Source: Polyangium mundeleinium (GTDB taxonomy: Bacteria > Myxococcota_A > Polyangia > Polyangiales > Polyangiaceae). From it: a stretch of 64,000 nucleotides of DNA. The position numbers and the translations under genes are program-made. The notes below the pieces were generated by a model. That model was not told the origin of the DNA and made no database searches. It worked only from the letters and a program-made list of their open reading frames with translations. Position 1 is the first letter of the stretch; each line of letters starts with the position of its first letter. The stretch covers positions 4,122,501-4,186,500 of the forward strand of contig NZ_JAQNDO010000001.1 in the NCBI RefSeq assembly GCF_028369105.1. Reading direction: 5' to 3'. This document shows, one piece after another, positions 54,118 to 62,737 of the stretch.

Positions 54118-54837
54118 GTGACCACGGCCGCCCGCCCTCCGCTCCCGCTCCCGAACTCCACGCCCCTCGCGCCTCCCGACGGCTTCGACACGCGCCTCGC
54201 GGAGATCGGCGTTCGCCTCGACGAGCCCGTCCTCGCGCAGCTCGGCGACTACCTCGCGCGGCTGCTCGCGATGAACGAGCAGATGAACCTCACCGCGATC
54301 AAAGATCCGATCGAAGCCTGGGAGAAACACGCGCTCGACGCGCTCACGCTCCTGCCCTTGCTCGGGGACGTCGGCGCGGGATCACGGCTCGTCGATATCG
54401 GCTCGGGCGGCGGATTGCCCGGCATTCCGATCGCGATCGCCCGGCCCGATCTCCAGGTCACGCTGGTCGATGCGACGCAGAAAAAAACGGCGTTTCTCTC
54501 GGCCGTCGCAGCCGCGCTCGGCCTCACGAACGTGGAGGCGCGCGCCGGGCGGGCCGAGCAGCTCGGGGCCGGGGAGCTTCGCGGGGGGTTCGACGTCGTG
54601 ACCGCGCGCGCCGTGGCGCGACTCAACCAGCTCGTGCCGCTCACCGCGCCGTTCGCGAAGCCGGGCGGGCTCGTGCTCCTCGTGAAGGGCCAGCGCGCCG
54701 ACGAGGAGCTCGCCGAGGCCAAGCGCGTGCTCGTCGAGCAAGGCACGACCCACGAGAAGACGGTCGCGACGCCGACGGGGCGGATCGTCGTGCTCCGGCG
54801 AGGATCGGGCGAGGCGCGGCGCAAGGGAAAGCGGTGA
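54118..54837 (+). CDS. rsmG: 16S rRNA (guanine-N7) methyltransferase RsmG
   Basis: A 239-residue SAM-dependent methyltransferase that makes m7G527 in 16S rRNA, a modification near the streptomycin site. Hallmarks: LLAMNEQMNLTAIKDP, WEKHALDALTLLPLL, SAM motif RLVDIGSGGGLPGIPIAI, ATQKKTAFLSAVAAALGL and VTARAVARLNQLVPL. Starts with GTG at 54118; the upstream part of the frame is not rsmG-like. In many genomes rsmG lies with mnmG/parAB; here it stands alone between the ferritin-like gene and the cupin gene. Confidence 0.93.
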   Translation: MTTAARPPLPLPNSTPLAPPDGFDTRLAEIGVRLDEPVLAQLGDYLARLLAMNEQMNLTAIKDPIEAWEKHALDALTLLPLLGDVGAGSRLVDIGSGGGLPGIPIAIARPDLQVTLVDATQKKTAFLSAVAAALGLTNVEARAGRAEQLGAGELRGGFDVVTARAVARLNQLVPLTAPFAKPGGLVLLVKGQRADEELAEAKRVLVEQGTTHEKTVATPTGRIVVLRRGSGEARRKGKR

Positions 54838-54858
54838 ACACGCGCGCCCGGCCGGGGA

Positions 54859-55221
54859 TCACGTCGCGCCGGGCGACTCGCCGCCCCTCGGACCATAAAA
54901 AAGGACCCATACGGCGAGGTCGACCGAGAAATCGATGAATCGATGCGTCGCCCCCGCAGGGACGAACAGCACGTCGCCGGGAGAGAACCGAACCTCGCGA
55001 TCGCCGCAGACGAAGCGCCCGGTCCCCCGCGCCACGACGTAAAGCTCGTCCTGCCCATGCGGCGACTGCGGGTCGACGCCCCGTGGCGCATACAGCTCGA
55101 CCGACATCGAGCCGTGGCGCATGACGACCGTGAAGCGTGGATCGTCCTGCCGCCCGAGCGTCGCGAGCGCCTCGTCGAACGTGGCGAGGAGCGGCGGAAG
55201 CGGAGGGGCCGGATCGGACAT
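54859..55221 (-). CDS. Small cupin-domain protein
   Basis: A 120-residue single cupin barrel. Motif 1 is GQDELYVVARGTGRFVCG and motif 2 FSPGDVLFVPAGATHRFIDF; together they give a possible metal site (Glu, His). The start at 55221 has AAGGAGATA upstream. It is 64 bases after the response regulator gene on the same strand and may be the last gene of that operon. Role unknown; such small cupins are often ligand-binding or stress-linked. Confidence 0.78.
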   Translation of the reverse strand: MSDPAPPLPPLLATFDEALATLGRQDDPRFTVVMRHGSMSVELYAPRGVDPQSPHGQDELYVVARGTGRFVCGDREVRFSPGDVLFVPAGATHRFIDFSVDLAVWVLFYGPRGGESPGAT

Positions 55222-55285
55222 GAGGTATCTCCTTATTCGGGAAGGGACGGCGTTTCCGCGTACCACGCCCCGCGCCGCGCGTCGC

Positions 55286-56014
55286 TCAAGCGGACCTCGC
55301 GGCCACGACTGAAAGTTGCTCCTCGATCTGTCCGATCAACCACCCGATGAAATTCTCTTTGGGCATGACGCTCGAGACGTGGAGCCCCGACCAGATGGGC
55401 GAGCGGACCGAGGAGGTATCGCAGCTCTGCACGACCACGGGCACGTCGCGGATGCGGGCGTCGCTGCGGATCGCGCGGACGAGCTCCACCCCGTTCATCA
55501 CCGGCATGTGGATGTCCGTGATGACGAGCGCGACCGCGTGCGAACCGAGGAGGGAAAGCGCCTCGCGGCCGTTCTCGGCTTCGAGCACCTGAAAGCGTGG
55601 CTCCAGCACCGATCGATACACGTGGCGCAGGAACGCATCGTCCTCGACGAGCAAGATGGCCCCGCCCGTGTCCCCGCCGAGGACACGCGCCACCATCGCC
55701 CGCAGCTCCCCGGCCGTGACCGGTTTTTCCACGTACCCCGAGACGCCGTGCAGGATGGCCTCGGCCTCGCGCTTGACCACGGTGACGAAGACCGTGGGAA
55801 TGCCGTGGCCCCGCAGCATGCGGTTCAAGGCAAACCCATCCATCTCGGGCATGAGGACGTCGAGGAGGGCGAGGTCCGGCTTCCACGTCGAGAGCATCCG
55901 GAGCGCGTCGCGACTGCCCGGGCTCGTGCGTACCTCGTGCCCGACGTCGGCGAGCGCGGAGGCCATCCAGAGCCTGGTTTCGTCGTCGTCGTCCACGATC
56001 AGGAGCTTCGCCAT
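55286..56014 (-). CDS. Double-receiver response regulator
   Basis: A 242-residue protein made of two receiver domains and nothing else. REC1: KLLIVDDDDETRLWM, acceptor Asp in LALLDVLMPEMDG, Thr in VFVTVV and Lys in GYVEKPV. REC2: ILLVEDDAFLRHVY, acceptor Asp in LVITDIHMPVMNG, and VMPKENF with the Lys. With no DNA-binding or enzymatic output it must signal through partners. It follows the histidine kinase gene by 33 bases in the GTPase operon. The start at 56014 has GGGAAGGA upstream; an in-frame ATG at 56047 overlaps the kinase end. Confidence 0.88.
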   Translation of the reverse strand: MAKLLIVDDDDETRLWMASALADVGHEVRTSPGSRDALRMLSTWKPDLALLDVLMPEMDGFALNRMLRGHGIPTVFVTVVKREAEAILHGVSGYVEKPVTAGELRAMVARVLGGDTGGAILLVEDDAFLRHVYRSVLEPRFQVLEAENGREALSLLGSHAVALVITDIHMPVMNGVELVRAIRSDARIRDVPVVVQSCDTSSVRSPIWSGLHVSSVMPKENFIGWLIGQIEEQLSVVAARSA

Positions 56015-56047
56015 GGCCCGTCCTTCCCTCGCTCCGCTTTCCTTCAT

Positions 56048-57169
56048 TCACGCCGCCCTGGCCCCTGTCGAGGTGGCGGCCTTGTGGAGGCGGAACCAGA
56101 ACCGGGCGCCTCCCTCGGGAGACGTGGCGTACCCGATCGAGCCGCCCCAGCGCTCGACGGTGATGCGGCAGAAGTAAAGCCCGAGCCCCGTGCCCGCCTC
56201 GGGCCCGATCCCCCGGCCAAACCGCTCGAACAGCCGCGCCGCGTGCGAGGGCAGAACGCCCGGCCCCTCGTCCTCGACGCTCACCTCGAGGCTCGTGTCG
56301 TCCTCGCGCACGCGCACGCGCACGTGGCCCCCGACCGGGCTGTGGCGGACGGCGTTGTCGAGCAGGTTCACGAGGACCCGCACGAGCCGGGGTTCGTCCG
56401 CGACGACGAGGCTGCCCGGCGGCGGCTCGTCCCGCTCGATCCGCACGTTCCGGCCGCGCGCTCTCCGCTCGTGCTCGGCCACGACACGGCGGATCACGGC
56501 GCGCAGATCACACACCACGGCCTCCTCGTGCGTGGCGTCGAGGCCGCCGTGCTCCGAGGCGAACACGGTCAGGATCTCGCGGATCATCGCGCGCTGCCGG
56601 AGCGCGGCGTCGAGCGCGGCGTCGAGCAGGACGCCGTCCTCGCCGGGCGGATCACGCTCGTCGAGGGACGAGAGCACGCCGAGGATCGTCTGGAGCGGGC
56701 TCGCGAGGTCGTGGACGATGCAATGCATGAGGATGTCCTTCTGCTCGATCTCGCGGGCGAGCGCGTCGTAGGTGATGCGCAGCTCGCGGGCGCGCTGCAG
56801 GACCAGGCGTCGCTCGTGGAAGAGCTCGTCGCAGCGGGTGATCACGAGCAGGCGCGAGGGGCCCACGAGGAGCGCGGTCGCTTCGAGGGGCAGCTCCTCG
56901 CCGCCTTCGGCCGTCTCGCACCAGACGTCGGAGTCGAGCCGCGTCGGGCCTCCGCCCTGCCAGACGGACTCCGCCTCGGGCAGGAAGACCTCGAGGAATG
57001 GAAACAGGCTCTCCACGCGGATGGGCGTGTCCCCGCGGAGGACGCCCGGCCTCCGGCGCGCGAACCAGGCGGGCGCGTCGCCGCGTTGCAAGAACGTCCC
57101 GTCCGGCTGGCGTTCGAGGACGACCTTCCCGAGGGACGCGAGGATCGAGCTTGCGATCGAGGTCTCCAT
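56048..57169 (-). CDS. Histidine kinase, soluble
   Basis: A 373-residue cytoplasmic histidine kinase. Residues 1-120 are a PAS-like sensor of low similarity (TFLQRGDAPAWFARRRPGVL, LLVGPSRLLVITRCDELFHE). HisKA phospho-histidine is H153 in HCIVHDLASPLQTILGVLSS; the ATPase has NLLDNAVRHSPVGGHVRV (N), VEDEGPGVLPSHA (G1) and EAGTGLGLYFCRITVERWGG (G2). The start at 57169 has GAAGGG overlapping the stop of the upstream GTPase gene, 14 bases away. It probably phosphorylates the two-receiver protein that follows. Confidence 0.88.
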   Translation of the reverse strand: METSIASSILASLGKVVLERQPDGTFLQRGDAPAWFARRRPGVLRGDTPIRVESLFPFLEVFLPEAESVWQGGGPTRLDSDVWCETAEGGEELPLEATALLVGPSRLLVITRCDELFHERRLVLQRARELRITYDALAREIEQKDILMHCIVHDLASPLQTILGVLSSLDERDPPGEDGVLLDAALDAALRQRAMIREILTVFASEHGGLDATHEEAVVCDLRAVIRRVVAEHERRARGRNVRIERDEPPPGSLVVADEPRLVRVLVNLLDNAVRHSPVGGHVRVRVREDDTSLEVSVEDEGPGVLPSHAARLFERFGRGIGPEAGTGLGLYFCRITVERWGGSIGYATSPEGGARFWFRLHKAATSTGARAA

Positions 57170-57183
57170 GGCGAGCGAGCCCT

Positions 57184-57687
57184 TCAGCGCTGGAGGAGCG
57201 CGCGGCCGAGCGCGCGGAAGGCCTCTTCGACGCCCGCGCCGGTCTTGGCGCTGGTCTCGAAGACGGGCCAGCGCGCGGCGAGCTCCCGCTCGGAGGCGTC
57301 GTCGAGCTCCCAAAAGGCGCGCAGATCGGCCTTGTTCAGCACGAGGACACGCGGGACGTCGCCGAGCATCTCCGCGGCGGCGTGGTGGAGGGCCATCGCG
57401 GTCTCCACCGTGGCGCGGCGGGTCCCGTCGGCGACGAGGAGGTAGCCGGCGGCGCCGCGCAGGTACGAGAGACGGACGCGCTGGAACTCGTCCTCGCCGC
57501 TCAGATCCCACAGGACCAGGACGATCTCGTGATCGCCGTAGGGGATGTGCTTCGTCTCGATCCGCGTCCCGATCGTGGTCTGGTACTGCTCGGAAAAGAT
57601 GCTGCGGACGAAGCGCATGACGAGGCTCGTCTTGCCGACGCCCGTGGCGCCGAGCAGGCACACCTTGCGCTTCGCGAGCGTGCTCAT
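57184..57687 (-). CDS. Ras-like small GTPase
   Basis: A 167-residue GTPase of the Ras/Rab superfamily, cytoplasmic. G1 P-loop LLGATGVGKTSLVMRF (13-20), switch I YQTTIGTRIETKHI (Thr in TTIG), G3 VLWDLSGEDEF (61-66), G4 VLNKADL (118-121), G5 ETSAKTG (145-148). In the position of the catalytic Gln after DxxG there is Glu, so intrinsic hydrolysis is probably low and GAP-dependent. It starts inside the stop of the upstream OmpA-type gene (ATGA) and thus is coupled to it. It has no C-terminal lipidation site, and differs from MglA in the G3 motif, so it is not the classical polarity GTPase. Confidence 0.9.
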   Translation of the reverse strand: MSTLAKRKVCLLGATGVGKTSLVMRFVRSIFSEQYQTTIGTRIETKHIPYGDHEIVLVLWDLSGEDEFQRVRLSYLRGAAGYLLVADGTRRATVETAMALHHAAAEMLGDVPRVLVLNKADLRAFWELDDASERELAARWPVFETSAKTGAGVEEAFRALGRALLQR

Positions 57688-59414
57688 GAGCCCTCGCGCG
57701 CAGGCGAGAGGCGCACGGCGAAGGTGACCTTGGGCGCGGCCAGATCCGCTTGACCGACGCCCCGCGTGGCAAGCGACACGGTCGGGACGCCACGCGCGCC
57801 GAGCTCGGTCGACACCCGCGAGGCGCGTTCCTCGCTGAGGCGCTGGTTTTTCTCGGGTGTGCCCGTGGCGTCGGCGTGCCCCACGATCTCGATCCGCGCG
57901 GAAAGGCCGCCCCGCGGGGCGGTGTCGAGGAGCGCTTGCACGGCGCGCGCCGCGGCGTCGAGGCGGGCGCGCTCGGCGGAAGACGGGCGGGCCGAGCCGA
58001 GCGGGAACACGATCTGGATGCCCTCCAGCGCGGCCGCCGCCGCCTTTGCGGACGTGATGGCCTCGGCCTCGAACAGGTGCTCGTCGTCGAGCGCCGTGAC
58101 GCCTGGCAGGCTCGTGGCGAGGAGCCGCGCCCGCTCGATCCACGCGCGCTCGGCGACCCCCGCGACACGAAGGGTCCCGTCCACGAGGCCCAGCGAGACC
58201 CCGGGCGGCGGCCGGAGCACCTGGGAGGCGCGTCGCTCCGCGAGCGGAGGATCCAGCGAGTAGATCGGCTTGAACCGCAGCTCGATGTCCGCGGCGTCGA
58301 GCCCATGGCGCGCGCGCAGCGCGGCGGGGTCCTCCGCGAGGGGATCCCCGAGCCCCTCGACGAAGCGGCGTCCTTCGTCGCGCCCCGTCCTCGTCACCAA
58401 AAGGCCGGGCTCCCCGCGCAGCGCCTCCACGTACGTGTCGAAGCGTCGATTCTGGTCGTGCACGCGCTTCCACGCGATCCCGCCGCCGACGAGGGCGAGC
58501 GCCGCGATCGCTGCGAGCACGAGCAGACCGCGGCGGCCGCTCGTCGGCTTCTGGATCCGCTCCTCTCGCATGCACCCGACGAGCGCGTCGCGCGTCGGCT
58601 CGAACACGGCCACCTCGCCCTGGAAGTGCACCAGGGCGTCCGCGTATTTCCGGTGGATCTCCTCCAGCGTCTCGGCGAGCGACGCCTCCACGTCCTTCGA
58701 CGCGACGCCGCGGACGATGGCGACCAGCATGGCGCGCGGGCCGTGCTCGACGATGCCGGTGAGCCCACCGACGCAGAAGCGCGACAACCCGCCTTCTTTT
58801 TCTTCACGAAAGGCGTCGCGGGCGAAATCGTCGATGGCCGCGAGCATCGCCGACACCTGATCGGGATCCTCCGACGTCACGTTCTCCGCGGCCACGTGCT
58901 GCAAGACGATCCCGCTCTCGCGGTGCACCAGGAACACGTGCTCCACCCGGTAGGCGAGGTTGTGGAGCATCACGATCTCGACGAAGGGCCGGCCGGTGCG
59001 GGCCGCCTCGATGCGCCAGCGCAGGCTCGTCAGCGTCATCGTCCGCTGGACCATGTCGTCGACCCGCAGGAGGAGCGCTTCGAGCGCGGCGCGGGCGGCC
59101 TTCCGGATGGCGGGGCCGATCGAGGGGAAGATGGCCTCCGCGAAGAGCTCCGGGTTCTTGCGGACGGTCTCGTGGATGCTCGACAAGAGGAGCGGCTGCA
59201 TCGCGGACGCGAGCTCCTCGCCGCGCTTCTGGCTCACGACGGCCGCGCGGGCCAGCACCTCGCCGATGGCCTCGGCGAGGGCTTCGGGCGTCTCGAGCTT
59301 GTGTTCGAGGGACTTCAGCCGCTCCTGTTCGGGCTTCACGAGCAGCGGGCGGAGGTCGTCGAGGGTGTAGTCGTGCTCTCGCCGCCGCGCCCGCGCGCGC
59401 AGGCGGGCGCTCAT
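57684..59414 (-). CDS. Inner-membrane protein with possible roadblock/longin-like region, BON and OmpA domains
   Basis: A 576-residue protein with one membrane segment (295-314, GLLVLAAIAALALVGGGIAW). The cytoplasmic side contains a helical region (20-145) and then 145-275, a strand-helix pattern (VEHVFLVHRESGIVLQHVAA, AMLAAIDDFARDAF, EIHRKYADALVHFQGEV) that suggests a roadblock/longin-like fold; this is weak but relevant because such folds bind small GTPases (MglB is one). The periplasmic side has a BON-like segment (about 395-445) and an OmpA-type peptidoglycan-binding domain (470-570) with the Asp and Arg anchor residues in GHADATGTPEKNQRLSEERA. The start overlaps the previous stop by ATGA. 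Confidence 0.78.
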   Translation of the reverse strand: MSARLRARARRREHDYTLDDLRPLLVKPEQERLKSLEHKLETPEALAEAIGEVLARAAVVSQKRGEELASAMQPLLLSSIHETVRKNPELFAEAIFPSIGPAIRKAARAALEALLLRVDDMVQRTMTLTSLRWRIEAARTGRPFVEIVMLHNLAYRVEHVFLVHRESGIVLQHVAAENVTSEDPDQVSAMLAAIDDFARDAFREEKEGGLSRFCVGGLTGIVEHGPRAMLVAIVRGVASKDVEASLAETLEEIHRKYADALVHFQGEVAVFEPTRDALVGCMREERIQKPTSGRRGLLVLAAIAALALVGGGIAWKRVHDQNRRFDTYVEALRGEPGLLVTRTGRDEGRRFVEGLGDPLAEDPAALRARHGLDAADIELRFKPIYSLDPPLAERRASQVLRPPPGVSLGLVDGTLRVAGVAERAWIERARLLATSLPGVTALDDEHLFEAEAITSAKAAAAALEGIQIVFPLGSARPSSAERARLDAAARAVQALLDTAPRGGLSARIEIVGHADATGTPEKNQRLSEERASRVSTELGARGVPTVSLATRGVGQADLAAPKVTFAVRLSPAREGS

Positions 59415-59977
59415 GACTGCTCGGCGCGAGGCTCCGACGTGCGTGCGGCCTCGACGACTCCGCTCGCGGGGCCGGCGGCCTCGGACGGCTCGCCGGTGTA
59501 CACGGCGAGCTCACGCTGGAGCGTGGACATGAGCTCGTCCCGCAGGGAGCGTGATTGCTCGACGAAGCCCTTGGCCTCATCGAGGATCTGCTGGCGGAAA
59601 TCACGCTGCGCCCGGACGAGCCCGTCCTCGAGCTTCTTGATGCGCTGGTCGAGCTCGGCGACGGCGTCCCGCGCCTCGCGCGCCACGTTGTTCAGCGCGG
59701 CCACCTGCGCGGCGCGGTCGGACTCCCGCTGCGTGCCCTGCGCGTCCGTCTCTCGCTTCACGTGGGCTTCGAGCACGTCGATCATGCGCCTCGTATCGGC
59801 GCGCAGCTCGTCGCCTTGCGACGCGACCAGACCCTCGATGCGCGCGAGCTTTCGCTCGAAATCGCGAACAATGGCCCCGAAGAGGATCTCACGCACCTGA
59901 TCGAGGTTGTTCGCCGGCGCCGTCGCTGTGTGCGTGGTCCCCCTGCTTTCGAGCTCCGCTCGTGCACTCGGGTTCAT
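59411..59977 (-). CDS. Coiled-coil protein, first gene of GTPase operon
   Basis: A 188-residue soluble, mostly coiled-coil protein (from IVRDFERKLARIEGLVASQG to about residue 165) with a short polar N terminus and an acidic, Ala/Pro-rich tail (GEPSEAAGPASG). No membrane segment or enzyme motif. The heptad-rich helix (EARDAVAELDQRIKKLEDGL) should give long parallel dimers. The start at 59977 has GAGGGGA upstream. Its stop overlaps the start of the OmpA/BON gene (ATGA), so it is made in step with it, presumably as a scaffold or effector of the operon's GTPase. Not recognised as any named family. Confidence 0.7.
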   Translation of the reverse strand: MNPSARAELESRGTTHTATAPANNLDQVREILFGAIVRDFERKLARIEGLVASQGDELRADTRRMIDVLEAHVKRETDAQGTQRESDRAAQVAALNNVAREARDAVAELDQRIKKLEDGLVRAQRDFRQQILDEAKGFVEQSRSLRDELMSTLQRELAVYTGEPSEAAGPASGVVEAARTSEPRAEQS

Positions 59978-60136
59978 GGCTCCCCTCGTCGCGACCGGCC
60001 TCTCGCGTGGACTTGGCCGCGAGCGTTCCGGGCCCCCTTGTCGTCCAGATGCGCTGGAATCCATAGGAAATGACTCCCTTGGCCGCGCTGGAACCATAAT
60101 GCCGTGGACGCTCATCGCCACCCCCGGCACCGCTGG

Positions 60137-60161
60137 CGTCGGCCGATCGGATCGGCCGACG
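60137..60161 (-). terminator. Hairpin between MuiA-like gene and GTPase operon
   Basis: An 11-bp perfect stem (CGTCGGCCGAT / ATCGGCCGACG) with a 3-base loop lies 13 bases after the stop of the MuiA-like gene. No U run follows. It probably ends that transcript, so the GTPase operon should have its own promoter between 59978 and 60136. Confidence 0.5.
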
Positions 60162-60173
60162 ACGCTCGTCGGC

Positions 60174-62084
60174 TCAGAACTGCTGCTCGATCTCGATCAG
60201 CCGCTCCTCGAAATCGATCTTCCGCTTCGGGGCGGCGGCCGGGCTCGGCATGTGCATCTCTTGCATCTGCTTGCGCCGCACGTCGAACACGAGCGACGGC
60301 GGATATTCGACCTGGTACGACACGCGGAACTCGCGCTCCTCGCGCGGCGCGAGCGTCACCGTGAAACGCACGATCCCCTTCGCGTCGGGCTTCTCGTTCG
60401 GCGTGATCTTGACGTTGCTCACGCGGATCTCGGTGTTCTCCGAGACGGGGATGCGCTCGGCGAGGACCACGGTGACGGGGCGATCCGACAGGTTCTTCGC
60501 TTTGCTCACGAACGAGAGCTGCATGCGGTTTCGCGCGTTGCGCTGGAGCGAGCTCTGGTGTTTGTCGAGCTCCCGCGTGAGCTTGACCTGGTCGGCCACA
60601 CTAAAAAAGACCGAAAAGTCCTCGTCCTTGGTGACGAAATCGATATCGGTCATGCCGAGGAACGCGCCGTCCTGATACCGCGCGACGCTGCCGGGCAGGA
60701 GCGGCTGGCTCGTCTTGTTGGCCATCTCCAGGGTGACGGCGGCATTGAGCGACTCTTCCGGGGCGGCGATGATGCGGCGTTGCGCCTTGATGCGGGTGGA
60801 CCCCGTGCGGAGCCGGATCGAGCGGCCGTCCGAGCGCACGATCGCCGGATCCTTCGCGACGAAATGCGCCGTCGTGCCGCGCGTCTGCAGGCCCTGGAAG
60901 ATCTGCACGGTCTTGCTCTGCACGCGCTCGAGCAGCGCCAGGTTCGACGAATAGGATTGATCGAACTGCTCCACCTCGGAGACGCGCTGCGACGACGCCT
61001 GGTTCATCCGGTTCCAGTGGCGGTTCTGCTCCTCGAATTTCTTCTGCGCGGAGCTGAACGAGGTCACCTGCCGCGTGATGCTCCTCGTCACCTCCTGCGT
61101 CTTGCCGAGCGCCAGCATTTCAAGCTCGGGGATACGCTCGCTGTCCGACGAGGACTGCGTCGAGAACGAGAGCTCCGCGTGGCTCCAATCTTCGCCCGTC
61201 GTCTGCGTGACCACGGCGAACGACGTGAGCTCCACCCAGTCGGGATCGGCCGCGCTGGCGCGCACCTCGTGCATGGGCTCCCACGTGGCGCCGGGCGTGG
61301 CGTACGTGAGCGTCAGGGTCGCATTCGCGGCGGCGGTGCCTTGCACGGTCACGAGCACCGTCGTCTCTTCCAGCTTGGTCAGGCGGCGCAGCTCCTCCAG
61401 ATTGCGGGCGCTCGCCTCCACGTCGGGGGCGAGCTGCTCGCGCGCAGCCTGCACCTCACGCCGCGACGCGCTCGTCTTGCGCAGCGCCCCGGAGACGAAA
61501 TCGATCACCTGGCCATACGTGTCGACCTTGATCTCTTTCGTGACGGCGTCTCCTTCGAGCTTCTCCACGGAAAACACCTTGATCGATTCGACGTGTTGTT
61601 GCTGCGCGTTCAGGATCGCGAGCTCGTCGTCGAGCGCTTGCAGCTTCCGGAGCAGCGCCTTGTGTTTTTCCTCGACCTTGCGGAACCCTTCGTCCGTGGA
61701 TCGCGCGAGGAAGCGCCGCTCGACGATCACGTCCACGATCTTGCCGGCGCTCGTGGCGGCGCGCACGGAGCCCTCGTCGACCCAGCCGGGCAGCTTCTTG
61801 AAGCGGAAGACCGTGGGCTCGGGCGTCAGAGCCACCGCCGCCTCGCGGCTCACGAGGGCCCGATCGGAGTACACCGTGACCTTGGTGATCCGCGACGCCA
61901 CGCCTCGATCGGCGGGGTCCTCGGCCGTATCAGCGACACTCGCGGCGAGGGCAAACACAGGCGGCGTGCTCGGCGTCGGACTCTCCGCGCGCGGCGTCAC
62001 GGCCGGAGGCGTGCTCGTGCACCCGAGAGCTGCGGAAACCAAGAGGGTGAGGGCGATCCACTTCGAAGGGAGGGGCGGCGTCAT
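60174..62084 (-). CDS. MuiA-type (DUF4139/DUF4140) lipoprotein
   Basis: A 636-residue predicted lipoprotein of the mucoidy-inhibitor MuiA family, whose members carry an N-terminal DUF4140 and a C-terminal DUF4139 region and whose biochemical role is not established. Signal LTLLVSAALGC with lipobox. The N domain begins ITKVTVYSDRALVSREAAVAL, then a coiled middle part (KHKALLRKLQALDDELAILN), and the C region contains LTYATPGATWEPMHEVRA, TGEDWSHAELSFST and FTVTLAPREEREFRVSYQVE, which closely match the family. Most likely in the outer membrane, facing the periplasm. A hairpin follows. Confidence 0.85.
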   Translation of the reverse strand: MTPPLPSKWIALTLLVSAALGCTSTPPAVTPRAESPTPSTPPVFALAASVADTAEDPADRGVASRITKVTVYSDRALVSREAAVALTPEPTVFRFKKLPGWVDEGSVRAATSAGKIVDVIVERRFLARSTDEGFRKVEEKHKALLRKLQALDDELAILNAQQQHVESIKVFSVEKLEGDAVTKEIKVDTYGQVIDFVSGALRKTSASRREVQAAREQLAPDVEASARNLEELRRLTKLEETTVLVTVQGTAAANATLTLTYATPGATWEPMHEVRASAADPDWVELTSFAVVTQTTGEDWSHAELSFSTQSSSDSERIPELEMLALGKTQEVTRSITRQVTSFSSAQKKFEEQNRHWNRMNQASSQRVSEVEQFDQSYSSNLALLERVQSKTVQIFQGLQTRGTTAHFVAKDPAIVRSDGRSIRLRTGSTRIKAQRRIIAAPEESLNAAVTLEMANKTSQPLLPGSVARYQDGAFLGMTDIDFVTKDEDFSVFFSVADQVKLTRELDKHQSSLQRNARNRMQLSFVSKAKNLSDRPVTVVLAERIPVSENTEIRVSNVKITPNEKPDAKGIVRFTVTLAPREEREFRVSYQVEYPPSLVFDVRRKQMQEMHMPSPAAAPKRKIDFEERLIEIEQQF

Positions 62085-62155
62085 GGCAAGGCCCTACTGT
62101 ACGGGCGAGTCGCGCCGAGGATCTATTTTTCCCGAGGTGTGACCCGGCAAGCGGC

Positions 62156-62692
62156 ATGGAGTACGATGCCCCCATGCTGCTCCCGACGCTGCGCTACCAA
62201 CTCGACGTGTCCTGGGCTCTCCTGTCCCTGCATCTGGACGGCCTCCGCGATGAAATGTGCCTGTGGGAGCCCGCGCCCGGCGCATGGACGGTGCGGCCCG
62301 CGAACGGTCGCTGGGTCGCCGATCTCATCCTGCCCGAGCCGAACCCGCCGCCCACGACCACGATCGGCTGGGTGACCTGGCACATCGGCTGGTGGTGGAC
62401 AGGCGCGCACGCCCATACCTTCGGCGCAAAGCGCGGCGAGCCCCTCGACATGATCGAGCACGCAAAGACCGTGGACTGGCCCGGCAGCGCCGCCGCCGCC
62501 GCCGCATGGCTGACCCGCCTGCGAGATCAATGGGTGCAGGCGCTCGACGGTCTCACGGAGGCCGATCTCGACCAGCACATCGCATGGTTCGACAAGCCCC
62601 TGGGCCACGTGATTGCCTGGGCCAACATCGAGCTCATGAAGAATGCCGCCGAGGTGGGTCAGTTGCGGCTCCTGTACCAGAGCCAAAGGTGA
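62156..62692 (+). CDS. DinB-like protein
   Basis: A 178-residue protein of the DinB/YfiT four-helix-bundle superfamily, which often bind a metal through three histidines and include thiol-dependent transferases. Visible ligand-like histidines are in VTWHIGWWWTGAHAHTF; LLSLHLDGLRDEMCLWEPAP and WVQALDGLTEADLDQHIAWF match the usual helices. The start may be 62156 or the Met six codons later, which gives a more typical N terminus (MLLPTLRYQLDVSWALL). Followed by an unrelated Cys/His hydrolase-like gene 45 bases on. Confidence 0.8.
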   Translation: MEYDAPMLLPTLRYQLDVSWALLSLHLDGLRDEMCLWEPAPGAWTVRPANGRWVADLILPEPNPPPTTTIGWVTWHIGWWWTGAHAHTFGAKRGEPLDMIEHAKTVDWPGSAAAAAAWLTRLRDQWVQALDGLTEADLDQHIAWFDKPLGHVIAWANIELMKNAAEVGQLRLLYQSQR

Positions 62693-62737
62693 TGATCGCC
62701 GAGGGCACCGCGTGGTAACCTCGACCGCGGAGCCACC

